Under the pieces are notes generated by a model. It was not told the origin of the DNA. It did no database searches and saw nothing but the letters and a program-made list of their open reading frames with translations. Of a DNA stretch of 64,000 nt, positions 19,201-26,774 are shown piece by piece. The stretch is from contig NZ_CP023694.1 of assembly GCF_008705135.1 (NCBI RefSeq), positions 9,027,001 to 9,091,000 of the forward strand, written 5' to 3'. Every line of letters starts with the position of its first letter. The first letter of the stretch is position 1. Made by a program: the position numbers and the translations under genes. The stretch is from Streptomyces coeruleorubidus (GTDB taxonomy: Bacteria; Actinomycetota; Actinomycetes; Streptomycetales; Streptomycetaceae).

Positions 19201-22200
19201 CGGCCCCCTCGACGTACCCGCCCTGCACGCGGCACTCCGCGGGCTCGTGGCCCGGCACGAGGGCCTGCGCACCGTTTTCCGGGAGAACGGCGGTGAGCCG
19301 CGTCAGCAGGTACGGGCATCCGCCGAGCCCGACTTCGAGGTCGTGGACGGCACCGGCAGCCCCCGGACCACGCTCCAGGACGTCCTGGCGGCCGAGAGCG
19401 CTCGCCGCTTCGACCTGGCGGAAGGCCCGTTGTTCGTCACCCGGCTCGTCAGGCTCGCCGAGGCGGAGCACGTCCTCGTCCTGTCCCTGCACCACATCGT
19501 GGTCGACGCGGCCTCGGCCACTGTCCTCGCCCGCGACCTGTCCGCCCTCTACCGGGCGGAACGCGACGGCACCACCCCCAGTCTTCCGGCCCTCACCTGG
19601 AGCTGTGCCCAGCACGCGAGGGAACAGGCGGCGTCGGCGAACAGCCCCGAGGCCGAAGCGGACCTGGCACACTGGCGCCGCACTCTCGGCGGCGACCTGC
19701 CCGTCCTCACCCTGCCCACCGACCGGCCGCGCCCGTCGCCGATGACCTCCAACGGCCGGGCGGCCTTCCACACACTCGACCCCGAACTCTCCCGCAAGGT
19801 ACGCGAGTTGAGCCGGGGCCGCCGCACCACCCTGTTCATGACGCTGCTCGCCGGATACGCGGCGACGCTGCACAGGATCACCGGGCAGACGGACATCGTC
19901 GTCGGCACCCCGTTCTCGGACCGGACCGAGCGGGCCGAGCACGTGCTCGGGTTCTTCGTGAACACCCTCGCGCTGCGCTTCGACCTGTCCGGCGACCCCG
20001 CGTTCACCGCGCTGCTGGACCGGGTGCGCTCGGTCGCCCTCGACGCGTACGACCACGCGCGCGTGCCGTTCGAGAAGGTCGTGCGGGAACTCGCCCCGGC
20101 CAGGGCGGTCGACCGGACGCCGGTGTTCCAGACGTTCGCCGAGTTCCAGCGTGCCGAGCCGTTCCGTTTCGAGCTGCCCGGCATCGAGGCCACACCGCTG
20201 GACGTGGGTCCCGACAAGGCGCTGACGGACCTCACCGTCTACTTCACCGACCAGCCGCAGGGCATCCGCTGCCATCTGGAGTACAACACCGACCTGTTCG
20301 ACCAGCACACCGTCGAGGGGTTCTTCGCCACCTTCCGGGACCTGCTCACCTCCGCGGTCGACACTCCCGAGGCACCCCTGTCGCGGCTCGCCCCGGCCGC
20401 CGTCGAGACCGCCGCCGCGGGTGAGCCCGTACCGCGGTCCTGGCAACGCGGCCCGGCCCGCCCGCCCGCGGACACCACCGTCCACGCTCTCGTCGCCCGG
20501 CAGGCAGCCGCGCGACCGGACAGTACGGCAGTGATCAGCGGCGACAGTCGCCTCACCTACGGCGAACTGGAGGAGCGCGGCGAGCAGTTGGCGGCGGTCC
20601 TGCGCGGGCAGCACAGCCCAGCCGACGGCGACGCCGACGTGGTGGCGCTGTGGCTGCCACGCTCCGCCGACCTCGTCGTCGCCATGCTCGCCGCGCTCAA
20701 GGCCGGCCGCGCCTATGTGCCGCTCGACCCGTCCCTGGGGCGGGCACGCGCCGAGCAGGTCATCGCCGAGTGCGGGGCCCGGACCGTGGTGTCCACGCAG
20801 GAGGCGGCCGCCGCGCTGAACCTGCCCGGGCACGTGGCCGTCGTGCCACCCGACGCGCCCGGCCGCACCGCCCCGCCTGCCACCATGCCCGCCTCCGACA
20901 CCCGGTCCGCGTGCTGCGTCCTGTACACCTCCGGCAGCACCGGCGCCCCCAAGGGCGTCGTGCTGACGCACCGCGGCGTGGTCGACCTGTGCGAGTGGCA
21001 GCACCGGCGCTTCGCCTTCACCCCGGCCGACCGCAGTGCCGTGGTGTGCAGCCAGAGCTTCGACGCCTCGCTGCTGGAGATCTGGCCGGCGCTGACCGCC
21101 GGAGCGTCGGTCACGATCGCCGGCGAGGAACCGCGCAGGGATCCGCTCGCCCTGGCCCGGTGGTACGCCGAGCAGGGCGTCACCTTCTCCATCCTCCCCA
21201 CCGCCCTGGGCGAACAAGTACTCCGCCTGCCCCCGACCGACCAGCCGCCCCTGCGTCACCTGCTGCTCGGCGGCGACGTCCTGCGCACCCGCCCGCGGCC
21301 CGAGGCGCCGTACGAGACGGTGAACGTGTACGGGCCGACCGAGGTCACCGTCCTGTGCACCACCGAGACCGTGTCCCCGCGGGAGCAGGACCCCGCCCGT
21401 CCCATCGCGCTGGGGCGCCCCGTCGACAACGTGACACTGAGCGTGCTCGACGCCGCCGGCAGCCCGGTGCCGGTGGGTACGACGGGGGAGTTGTACGTCG
21501 GCGGCCCCGGCGTCGCACGCGGCTATCTGCACCGCCCCGAACTCACCGAGGAGCGTTTCCTGCCGGACCCCGACGGCGGCCCGGACGCCCGCAGGTACCG
21601 CACCGGCGACCTGGTCCGCTGGAGGGGCGACGGAAAGCTGGAGTTCCGCGGCCGGGCCGACGACCAGGTCAAGATCCGTGGCTTCCGGGTCGAGCCGGAG
21701 GAGGTCTCCCGCGTGCTCAACGCCCTGGACGGCGTGCGCGAGGCGGCCGTGCTGGCCCGCCGCAACGACCGGGGAGAGGCGTATCTGGCGGCCTACGCCG
21801 TCCCCGCCGACCCGGTCGGCGCCTCGGCCGACGACCGGCAGGCGTTCGCCGACCTCTTGGCCGAGGAACTGGCCGTCCGGCTCCCGGAGTACCTGGTGCC
21901 GCGCGCCTGGCGGATCCCGGTCGCCCTGCCCCTGACGGGCAACGGCAAGCTGGACCGCACCGCGCTGCCGGTGCCCGACCTCGTCACCACGGCACCGGGC
22001 CGCGGGCGGAGCGGCACCGGCGGGGACCCGGCGTCCGGCCGGCGCACGGACATCGAACGGCGCCTACGACGCCTGTGGGCAGCCGAGTTCGGCATCGACG
22101 CCGACACCGTCACGGCCGACACCTCCTTCTTCGACCTGGGCGGCCACTCGATCACCGCGATGCGGCTGGTCAACCAGGTCCGGGAGGAGTTCGGCACCGA

Positions 22201-23620
22201 GTACCCGATGCTGAGCTTCTACCGTGAGCCGACCCTGCGGGCCATGACGACCCACCTGGCCGGAACGCTCACGGAGATGACCCCGGGCCCTGCCGCCGAG
22301 ACCGCAGACGCCCCCGGCACGGTGGAGCACAGCGCACCCGCCACCGCCCAGCAGACCCGCTTCGCCACGGTGCACGCCGAACACCCCCTCCCGCAGGTCT
22401 TCAACGTCGCCCTGCGGATCACCCTCTCCGGAGACCTGGACGTCGCGGCCCTGCGCGCCGCGCTCACCCAGCTCGTCGAACGGCACGAGGGACTGCGGAC
22501 CCGCCTGTCCGCCAGCGGGAACGGCTGGGAACAACAGGTACTGCGGCCCGGCCCGGTCCAGCTGCCGATCGAGGACCTCGCCGCACGCCCCGAGCACGAG
22601 CGGCAACGGGCCCTGGACCAGGCGAGCACCCGGGCCGCCGAAACACCCGTCGACCCCACCCGCGGCACGCCGATGTCCCTGCGCCTGCTGCGCACCGGCG
22701 AGCACACCTGGGTGCTGCTCCTCGTCCTGCACCACTCCGCGTGCGACGGATGGTCCGTCAGCCTGCTGCTGAAGGAACTGGCCGCGCTCTACGGCTCCGC
22801 CCTCCGGGGAGAGCCCCACACCCTGCCGCCCGTGCAGTGCCAGCCCGCCCAGTACGCCCGTTGGCAGCGGGAACAGGCCGACGGGGCCACCGACGAACGC
22901 AAGCTGGACTTCTGGCTGCGCGAGCTCGACGGCGTGCCGTTCACGGTCGGCCTGCCCCTGGACCGGCCCCGGCCCGAGGAGCCGAGCGGCCGGGGCGGCG
23001 CCGTGATGTTCACGGTCCCCGCCGAGGTGCGCTCTGCCGTCGAACGCCTCGCGCGACAGCGGGGCACGACGCCGTTCGTGGTCACCGCGGCAGCCCTGGG
23101 CCGGCTGCTCGCGCAGAAGTCCGGGCAGTCCGACGTGGTGTTCAACATCTCCTACGCCAACCGTGAGCGCCGCGCGTTCGAATCCCTGCTGGCCTGCACG
23201 ATCTCCGGCTTCGCGCTGCCGGTGCGGGGCGGCGCGGCCGGTGCCTTCGCCGCCCTGACGGACCGCGTCGCCCGTACGGCGGTGGAGTGCATGGACCAGG
23301 CCATGCCGGTGCGCCGGATCGCCCCCGCGTTGCAGGAGCGCACGGGCGTCGACGTACCGGACCGGCTGGACGTCGGCTTCGCGTACCAGAGCTCCCTGGA
23401 CGCCGAGGTGGAACTGCCCGGCCTGACCACGGCGGTGGAGGACCTGGCCCCCGCCGCGTCCCGCACGCTGCTCACCTTCGGCCTCGTCCCGGCCGGCGAC
23501 GAACTGAAGGGCTTCGTCGAGTACTCGGCCGACCTGTGGGACCGCACCACGATCGAGGCCTGGACCCGCGACTACGTCGACCTCCTCCGCGAGGAGACCG
23601 ACCGGGCACTCGGGCACTGA
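16277..23620 (+). CDS. Hybrid aminotransferase-monooxygenase-NRPS: AMT-LLM-C-A-PCP-C
   Basis: A 2447-residue assembly-line protein. The N-terminal helix (AALDRDLAAMEELSQRI) probably docks to the PKS coil. Residues about 60-505 are a class III PLP aminotransferase, with K346 in YGKLLGGGFP as Schiff-base lysine. After an Ala/Pro linker, about 580-910 form a luciferase-like flavin monooxygenase (WMPERHFHSFGGLFPNP, NLSGGRVGIGVASGW). C1 spans about 940-1370 with H1072-H1073-x3-D1077 followed by Ala, not Gly. The A domain (about 1400-1890) has YTSGSTGAPKG and YGPTE; an eye alignment gives pocket residues DALILGVVLK, suggesting a hydrophobic amino acid. The PCP has S1958 in GGHSITAM. C2 (about 2015-2440) has intact HHSACDG. 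No thioesterase or reductase follows. The AMT should convert the beta-ketoacyl chain to a beta-amine, as in McyE and MycA; the monooxygenase step is unknown. Confidence 0.95.
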   Translation: MSGLNGISAALDRDLAAMEELSQRIARQIGDGTPDPEQRSPEPARVHGPRVSVARNSGMVRDASPHTQQKHLDDLVRRYTARTPTSKQIAQRYRRVLADSRAVVGFRSGTKEMLYPIAGRRASGARLEDVDGNEYVDITMGFGVLLFGHEPDFVTEAVGEHLSRGIQLGPRTIETGEAAELLAELTGLERVAFANSGTEANSAAIRLARAATGRDKIVTFLGAYHGHADNVLGRASGSGADQITVPVSRGIPQASVSDLLVLDYGSDAALEAITRHADDIAAVVVEPVQSRHPSLRPAEFVRKLRELTRRHGIVLLFDEMLTGFRPAPRGAQELYGVTPDLATYGKLLGGGFPIGAIAGRADIMDGVDGGYWSYGDDSYPPADTTFFGGTYIQHPVSMVAARAVLTHLKEHSPHLQERLNTRTAELAATLNGFFEAEEYPLRMTHFGSQFRFEHRADMELLYHHLMLRGVHVWEWRNFFLSTAHSDGDIEFVADAVRDSLRELRSAGFFPGGRPVVLKATPPAPAPASSPDPAPAPAPTTAPAQTSAAPVASMAWNTAAVTGPRTARVAEAAPRAAETAPRTADFSVYFFGDYPQDASVPRHGQYELLMEVARFADRHGFHALWMPERHFHSFGGLFPNPAVLAAALSRETERIRLNAGSVVLPLHDPIRVAEEWSMVDNLSGGRVGIGVASGWSSKDFAFFPDRFGRHKELMFEQLEEVRRFWRGEAVRRTTGDGEAADLRLFPRPVQDDPPMYTAVVGNPASYELAARHGLGIVTNLMTQSVEQLTENIARYRSARARHGLDPDAGRVAVLLHTYLAEDHDTARTEAYEPLSRYMRASLSLFSGVTNSLGHSVDLAALSEDDLEAVFHRAYGRYCDQRALIGTVDTVRPVVDAVTAAGADEIVALVDFGVGPDELRSGLPRLDALRRDHRRPSTAEPAPTDAPLSSGQERIWFLERLLPGRTAYNEVKAVRLDGPLDVPALHAALRGLVARHEGLRTVFRENGGEPRQQVRASAEPDFEVVDGTGSPRTTLQDVLAAESARRFDLAEGPLFVTRLVRLAEAEHVLVLSLHHIVVDAASATVLARDLSALYRAERDGTTPSLPALTWSCAQHAREQAASANSPEAEADLAHWRRTLGGDLPVLTLPTDRPRPSPMTSNGRAAFHTLDPELSRKVRELSRGRRTTLFMTLLAGYAATLHRITGQTDIVVGTPFSDRTERAEHVLGFFVNTLALRFDLSGDPAFTALLDRVRSVALDAYDHARVPFEKVVRELAPARAVDRTPVFQTFAEFQRAEPFRFELPGIEATPLDVGPDKALTDLTVYFTDQPQGIRCHLEYNTDLFDQHTVEGFFATFRDLLTSAVDTPEAPLSRLAPAAVETAAAGEPVPRSWQRGPARPPADTTVHALVARQAAARPDSTAVISGDSRLTYGELEERGEQLAAVLRGQHSPADGDADVVALWLPRSADLVVAMLAALKAGRAYVPLDPSLGRARAEQVIAECGARTVVSTQEAAAALNLPGHVAVVPPDAPGRTAPPATMPASDTRSACCVLYTSGSTGAPKGVVLTHRGVVDLCEWQHRRFAFTPADRSAVVCSQSFDASLLEIWPALTAGASVTIAGEEPRRDPLALARWYAEQGVTFSILPTALGEQVLRLPPTDQPPLRHLLLGGDVLRTRPRPEAPYETVNVYGPTEVTVLCTTETVSPREQDPARPIALGRPVDNVTLSVLDAAGSPVPVGTTGELYVGGPGVARGYLHRPELTEERFLPDPDGGPDARRYRTGDLVRWRGDGKLEFRGRADDQVKIRGFRVEPEEVSRVLNALDGVREAAVLARRNDRGEAYLAAYAVPADPVGASADDRQAFADLLAEELAVRLPEYLVPRAWRIPVALPLTGNGKLDRTALPVPDLVTTAPGRGRSGTGGDPASGRRTDIERRLRRLWAAEFGIDADTVTADTSFFDLGGHSITAMRLVNQVREEFGTEYPMLSFYREPTLRAMTTHLAGTLTEMTPGPAAETADAPGTVEHSAPATAQQTRFATVHAEHPLPQVFNVALRITLSGDLDVAALRAALTQLVERHEGLRTRLSASGNGWEQQVLRPGPVQLPIEDLAARPEHERQRALDQASTRAAETPVDPTRGTPMSLRLLRTGEHTWVLLLVLHHSACDGWSVSLLLKELAALYGSALRGEPHTLPPVQCQPAQYARWQREQADGATDERKLDFWLRELDGVPFTVGLPLDRPRPEEPSGRGGAVMFTVPAEVRSAVERLARQRGTTPFVVTAAALGRLLAQKSGQSDVVFNISYANRERRAFESLLACTISGFALPVRGGAAGAFAALTDRVARTAVECMDQAMPVRRIAPALQERTGVDVPDRLDVGFAYQSSLDAEVELPGLTTAVEDLAPAASRTLLTFGLVPAGDELKGFVEYSADLWDRTTIEAWTRDYVDLLREETDRALGH

Positions 23621-23626
23621 CCCCCT

Positions 23627-23664
23627 GTCCGTGACGCCGCCCCCAGGCGGTCGGCGTCACGGAC
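23627..23664 (+). terminator. Strong hairpin terminator of the PKS-NRPS operon
   Basis: A perfect 13-bp inverted repeat, GTCCGTGACGCCG (23627-23639) and CGGCGTCACGGAC (23652-23664), with a 12-base loop, begins six bases after the assembly-line stop codon. There is no U-tract, which is usual for Streptomyces terminators. Confidence 0.8.
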
Positions 23665-23712
23665 GGCCACGCCGGACCATGGGACGCACAACTGCGCATC
23701 TGTCCCGGCTCA

Positions 23713-23757
23713 TTGACAGGTCCGGACCAACGCGCCACGCTCTTGAGAGCGCTCTCA
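23713..23757 (+). promoter_or_regulatory. Promoter with LacI-family-type operator for the GH64 glucanase
   Basis: A TTGACA hexamer (23713-23718) is followed 17 bases later by CACGCT, a possible -10. Just behind it lies the perfect 14-bp palindrome TGAGAGCGCTCTCA (23744-23757). It resembles the TGGGAGCGCTCCCA operator of the cellobiose regulator CebR, differing at two symmetric positions. A LacI-family repressor bound there would block transcription until a beta-glucan-derived sugar is present. The sequence is seen directly; the regulator is inferred. Confidence 0.65.
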
Positions 23758-23797
23758 CCCCTTCCCGGATCGGCCACCTGTCGAACGGAGACAGAGC

Positions 23798-25003
23798 ATG
23801 TTACGCACTCTCAGACGCAGCCTCACGGCTGTCGGGCTGTCCTTGACGACGGCCCTGACCGGCTCACTTCTCGCGACCGGAGCGAGTACACCGGCCCACG
23901 CCGCCGTCCCGGCGACGATCCCCCTGAAGATCACGAACAACTCGGCCCGCGGTGAGCAGGTGTACATCTACAACCTCGGCACCGAACTGTCGACCGGACG
24001 GCAGGGCTGGGCCGACGCGAACGGCACGTTCCACCCCTGGCCGGCAGGCGGCAACCCGCCGACTCCCGCACCCGACGCGTCGATCCCCGGCCCGGCAGCG
24101 GGCCAGTCGACAACGATCCGCATGCCGAAATTCTCCGGCCGCGTGTACTTCTCCTACGGCCAGAAACTGGTGTTCAGACTCACCACCGGCGGCCTGGTCC
24201 AGCCCGCCGTGCAGAACCCGGCCGACCCCAACAGGAACATCCTGTTCAACTGGTCGGAGTACACCCTCAACGACGCGGGCCTGTGGATCAACAGCACACA
24301 GGTCGACATGTTCTCCGCACCGTACGCGGTGGGAGTGCAGCGAGCCGACGGAACCACCGCGTCCACCGGCCGCCTCAAGCCCGGCGGCTACCAGGGCTTC
24401 TTCAACGCCCTCAGGGGACAGCCCGGAGGCTGGGCCAACCTGATCCAGACCCGGCCCGACGGCACCGTACTGCGCGCTTTGTCCCCGCTGTACGGCCTGG
24501 AGACCGGCGCACTGCCGGCCACCGTCATGGACGACTACGTCAACCGCGTCTGGCAGAAGTACTCCACCTCGACCCTGACGGTCACCCCGTTCGCCGACCG
24601 GCCGGGCACGAGGTACTACGGCCGCGTCTCCGGAAACGTCATGCGCTTCACCGACGGCGCCGGTACCACCGTCACCAGCTTCGAAAAGCCGGACGCCTCC
24701 TCGGTCTTCGGCTGCCACAGAAAGCTCGACGCGCCGAACGACCAGGTCCGCGGCCCGATCTCACGCACCCTGTGCGCCGGCTTCAACCGCTCCACCCTGC
24801 TCACCAACCCCAACCAGCCCGACTCGAGCGCCGACGCCTTCTACAAGGACAACGTCACCAACCACTACGCCCGCAAGATCCACGCCCAGATGGCCGACGG
24901 CAAGGCGTACGCCTTCGCCTTCGACGACGTGGGCCACCACGAGTCCCTCGTGCACGACGGCAACCCGCGCCAGGCCTACCTCACCCTCGACCCCCTCAAC
25001 TGA
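23798..25003 (+). CDS. Secreted endo-beta-1,3-glucanase, GH64
   Basis: Predicted laminaripentaose-type beta-1,3-glucanase of 401 residues that attacks fungal or algal beta-1,3-glucan outside the cell. Signal peptide residues 1-36 (RRSLTAVGLSL, cleavage near AHAA). The thaumatin-like GH64 fold starts at PLKITNNSARGEQVYIYNLG. E154 in NWSEYT and D170 in TQVDMFS are separated by 16 residues, as the catalytic Glu/Asp pair of GH64 is. There is no C-terminal carbohydrate-binding module. The ribosome site GGAGACAGAG precedes ATG 23798. It is monocistronic, behind its own operator and after the operon terminator. Confidence 0.93.
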   Translation: MLRTLRRSLTAVGLSLTTALTGSLLATGASTPAHAAVPATIPLKITNNSARGEQVYIYNLGTELSTGRQGWADANGTFHPWPAGGNPPTPAPDASIPGPAAGQSTTIRMPKFSGRVYFSYGQKLVFRLTTGGLVQPAVQNPADPNRNILFNWSEYTLNDAGLWINSTQVDMFSAPYAVGVQRADGTTASTGRLKPGGYQGFFNALRGQPGGWANLIQTRPDGTVLRALSPLYGLETGALPATVMDDYVNRVWQKYSTSTLTVTPFADRPGTRYYGRVSGNVMRFTDGAGTTVTSFEKPDASSVFGCHRKLDAPNDQVRGPISRTLCAGFNRSTLLTNPNQPDSSADAFYKDNVTNHYARKIHAQMADGKAYAFAFDDVGHHESLVHDGNPRQAYLTLDPLN

Positions 25004-25039
25004 CCCGCGCCCCGCTCCCCAACTCCAGGCTCTGACCGC

Positions 25040-25171
25040 TCTGTTGACTCTTCATCATTTGTGGAAATCAATTACAACTTTGCTTTTCCTTGGTGTAGAT
25101 GGACTGCGGTTTACGTGAGCCTCATGGGCACCAGGCGGTGACTGAACACCCTCCTGTAACAGGGAGGGTGT
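25040..25171 (+). promoter_or_regulatory. AT-rich island and 9-bp hairpin upstream of the small secreted protein
   Basis: Bases about 25040-25105 are strikingly AT-rich for this genome. They contain TTGACT (25044-25049) and the interrupted dyad TTGT...ACAA around GGAAATCAATT, which could be a promoter/operator. Downstream, ACACCCTCC (25146-25154) pairs with GGAGGGTGT (25163-25171), and GTGAC/GTCAC extend the stem beyond a small bulge. The hairpin lies 40 bases before the next start codon, so it may act in the 5' leader. Confidence 0.5.
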
Positions 25172-25210
25172 GGTCACTGTCCCCCCATGCAAGGGTGAGA
25201 GGCACCAACC

Positions 25211-25882
25211 ATGACGAACAACCGCACACTGCGTTACGGCAGCCGCACGCTGGCGTTGACGGTGACCGCGCTCGGAGTGATCGCGACGGCCGTCCCCGCA
25301 GCGGCCGAGGAACAGCCCACCGCGCAGCAGATCATGGCCGACTGCGCGTCCGGGGAAGGCAAGTGCACATTCAACTCCCCAGGCATCGGCCGGGCGTACC
25401 TCGGCGAGCCCCGCCAGGTCTCCGAACTGCTCTACAACTGCACCGACTCGCCCGCCTCCCAGTCGATGTCCTGGGCCGACACCGTGGGCTCCTCCCACTC
25501 GGTGGGCGGCTCGGTCACGGCGGGCGGAGGCATCGAAGGGATCATCACGGCCAGTGTGACCGCGACGTACAACTACACGTGGCAGAGCACGCACACGGAG
25601 ACGAGTTCCTTCACCGTGAACGTGCGGCCCGGAGAAGTCGGCTGGATCTCCCGCGCCCAGGTGATGCAGCGGATAACCGGCACGTGGCAGACCCACTACG
25701 ACGACCCCAAGTGGGGCCACTACTACTGGTTCGTCCCCGATGTGGTCACCGGCCCGGCCCCGAGCGGCACGGACGGCAAGCACAGCGCGGTCGTGGTCAA
25801 GTCCCGCAAGATGACCAGCGAGGAAAAGAAGCTGTGCACCACCGGCTCCACCGAGGACAAGCTCTTCACCCGCGGGAGCTGA
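25211..25882 (+). CDS. Small secreted protein with aerolysin/ETX-MTX2-like character
   Basis: A 223-residue exported protein with no confident family. Signal peptide about residues 1-33 (SRTLALTVTALGVIATAVPA, cleavage near AAAEE). Residues about 85-150 are dominated by alternating Ser/Thr and hydrophobic positions (SVGGSVTAGGGIEG, ITASVTATYNYTW, THTETSSFTVNVRPGEVGW). This pattern resembles the amphipathic hairpin and following PGxxxxW/V strand of aerolysin/ETX-MTX2 beta-pore proteins. Four Cys residues flank this core and could form two disulfides. ATG 25211 has GAGAGG at good spacing. The pore-toxin relation is my inference from strand pattern only; it could equally be a structural beta-sandwich protein. 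It faces the convergent histone-like gene. Confidence 0.75.
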   Translation: MTNNRTLRYGSRTLALTVTALGVIATAVPAAAEEQPTAQQIMADCASGEGKCTFNSPGIGRAYLGEPRQVSELLYNCTDSPASQSMSWADTVGSSHSVGGSVTAGGGIEGIITASVTATYNYTWQSTHTETSSFTVNVRPGEVGWISRAQVMQRITGTWQTHYDDPKWGHYYWFVPDVVTGPAPSGTDGKHSAVVVKSRKMTSEEKKLCTTGSTEDKLFTRGS

Positions 25883-25946
25883 TCCCGGCGCCTCCGCGGA
25901 GGGCGAGCGACCGGCCAGGCAGCGAGCGAGAGCGAGTCGTGCGACG

Positions 25947-25972
25947 CCGTCGGCACCCTGGGGCGCCGACGG
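25947..25972 (+). terminator. Hairpin terminator after the small secreted protein
   Basis: CCGTCGGC (25947-25954) and GCCGACGG (25965-25972) form an 8-bp perfect stem with a 10-base loop. It lies 64 bases past the stop, between two convergent genes. Confidence 0.55.
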
Positions 25973-26063
25973 TCGTCCACCGGGTCCTGCGTCGGCAAGC
26001 AGACCACATCTGACTGACTGGGTCGCCGGCCGCACTGACTTCCCGGCATCGCCGCGATGTCAT

Positions 26064-26083
26064 TCAGTGTGCCTCCACACTGA
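26064..26083 (-). terminator. Hairpin terminator after the histone-like gene
   Basis: TCAGTGTG (26064-26071) and CACACTGA (26076-26083) form a perfect 8-bp stem with the 4-base loop CCTC. It begins 11 bases beyond the stop codon of the minus-strand gene, so it most likely ends that transcript. Confidence 0.6.
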
Positions 26084-26093
26084 TGACGCGCCG

Positions 26094-26774
26094 TCAGTTG
26101 CCGGCGTTCTCCGGCTGTGCCTCGGCGTCGGACGCGGCCGTCGGCTCCGACGCGGAGGCGGTGTAGAAGACGGACCGACCCTGCTTGGTGCGCTCGGCCT
26201 GGCCCTTGGCGACCAGTGCCTCGAGCGTGACGCGCACGACCTTGGCCGCGATGTCGCGATCGGAGTGAGCCTGGCTGAGCGCCGCGGAGACCTCAGCAGC
26301 GGAGCGCGGTTCCTTCTGCGCGGCGAGGTGGTGGCGAATGAGCTCGACCAGGGTGGGCTGGGCCGCCTTCGTGGCACCCGCGGTCTTGCCTTCGGTCTTT
26401 CCGGCTGCCTTCGTGGCACCCGCGGCCTTGGCTTCGGTCTTTCCGGCTGCCTTCTTCCGCGGACGGGTGGTGGTGGCCTTGCGTGCCTTCTGCTTCCCGT
26501 CGGGCGTGGCGCCGGCCTTCCTCCGCCGTGGCGAGGGCACTGTGGCGCTCTGCTTGTCGGCAGCGGGCTCGGCCGGGGCCGCTTCGACGCCGAGTGCCTG
26601 CCGCATGTTCACCAGCACGGAGTGGTCACGCTGCAGGGCGGCGAGCTGCTCCTGCAGTGAGGCGATCTCCGCACTGATCCGTTCCTGCTCCTTGAGGTTG
26701 GTCTCCAGGTCGCCGGTCACCTGGGCGATGTACTGCGATGCCAGTTCGGTGGCGGGAGTTGTTGTCTCGGGCAT
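26094..26774 (-). CDS. Histone H1-like DNA-binding protein with coiled coil and winged helix
   Basis: A 226-residue three-part protein. Residues about 5-65 form a predicted coiled coil (LETNLKEQERISAEIASLQ). Residues about 75-140 are Lys/Ala/Arg-rich with a near-duplicate AAGKTEAKAAGATK / AAGKTEGKTAGATK, resembling histone H1 tails. Residues about 143-205 look like a winged helix (TLVELIRHHLAAQKEPRSAA, AERTKQGRSVFYT). The start at 26774 is set by GAGGAAAGG eight bases upstream; an upstream open extension has no ribosome site and atypical composition. It probably binds DNA as a dimer, as a nucleoid protein or regulator; no precise family name can be given. It is divergent from the nuclease-fold gene at 27109. 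Confidence 0.85.
   Translation of the reverse strand: MPETTTPATELASQYIAQVTGDLETNLKEQERISAEIASLQEQLAALQRDHSVLVNMRQALGVEAAPAEPAADKQSATVPSPRRRKAGATPDGKQKARKATTTRPRKKAAGKTEAKAAGATKAAGKTEGKTAGATKAAQPTLVELIRHHLAAQKEPRSAAEVSAALSQAHSDRDIAAKVVRVTLEALVAKGQAERTKQGRSVFYTASASEPTAASDAEAQPENAGN

Noticed and set aside
15653..21532. A minus-strand open frame of about 1960 codons opposite the PKS and NRPS genes
   Set aside because: It is an antisense shadow of very high-GC coding DNA, low in complexity, with no ribosome site and no recognisable domain. The plus strand holds clear enzymes throughout.
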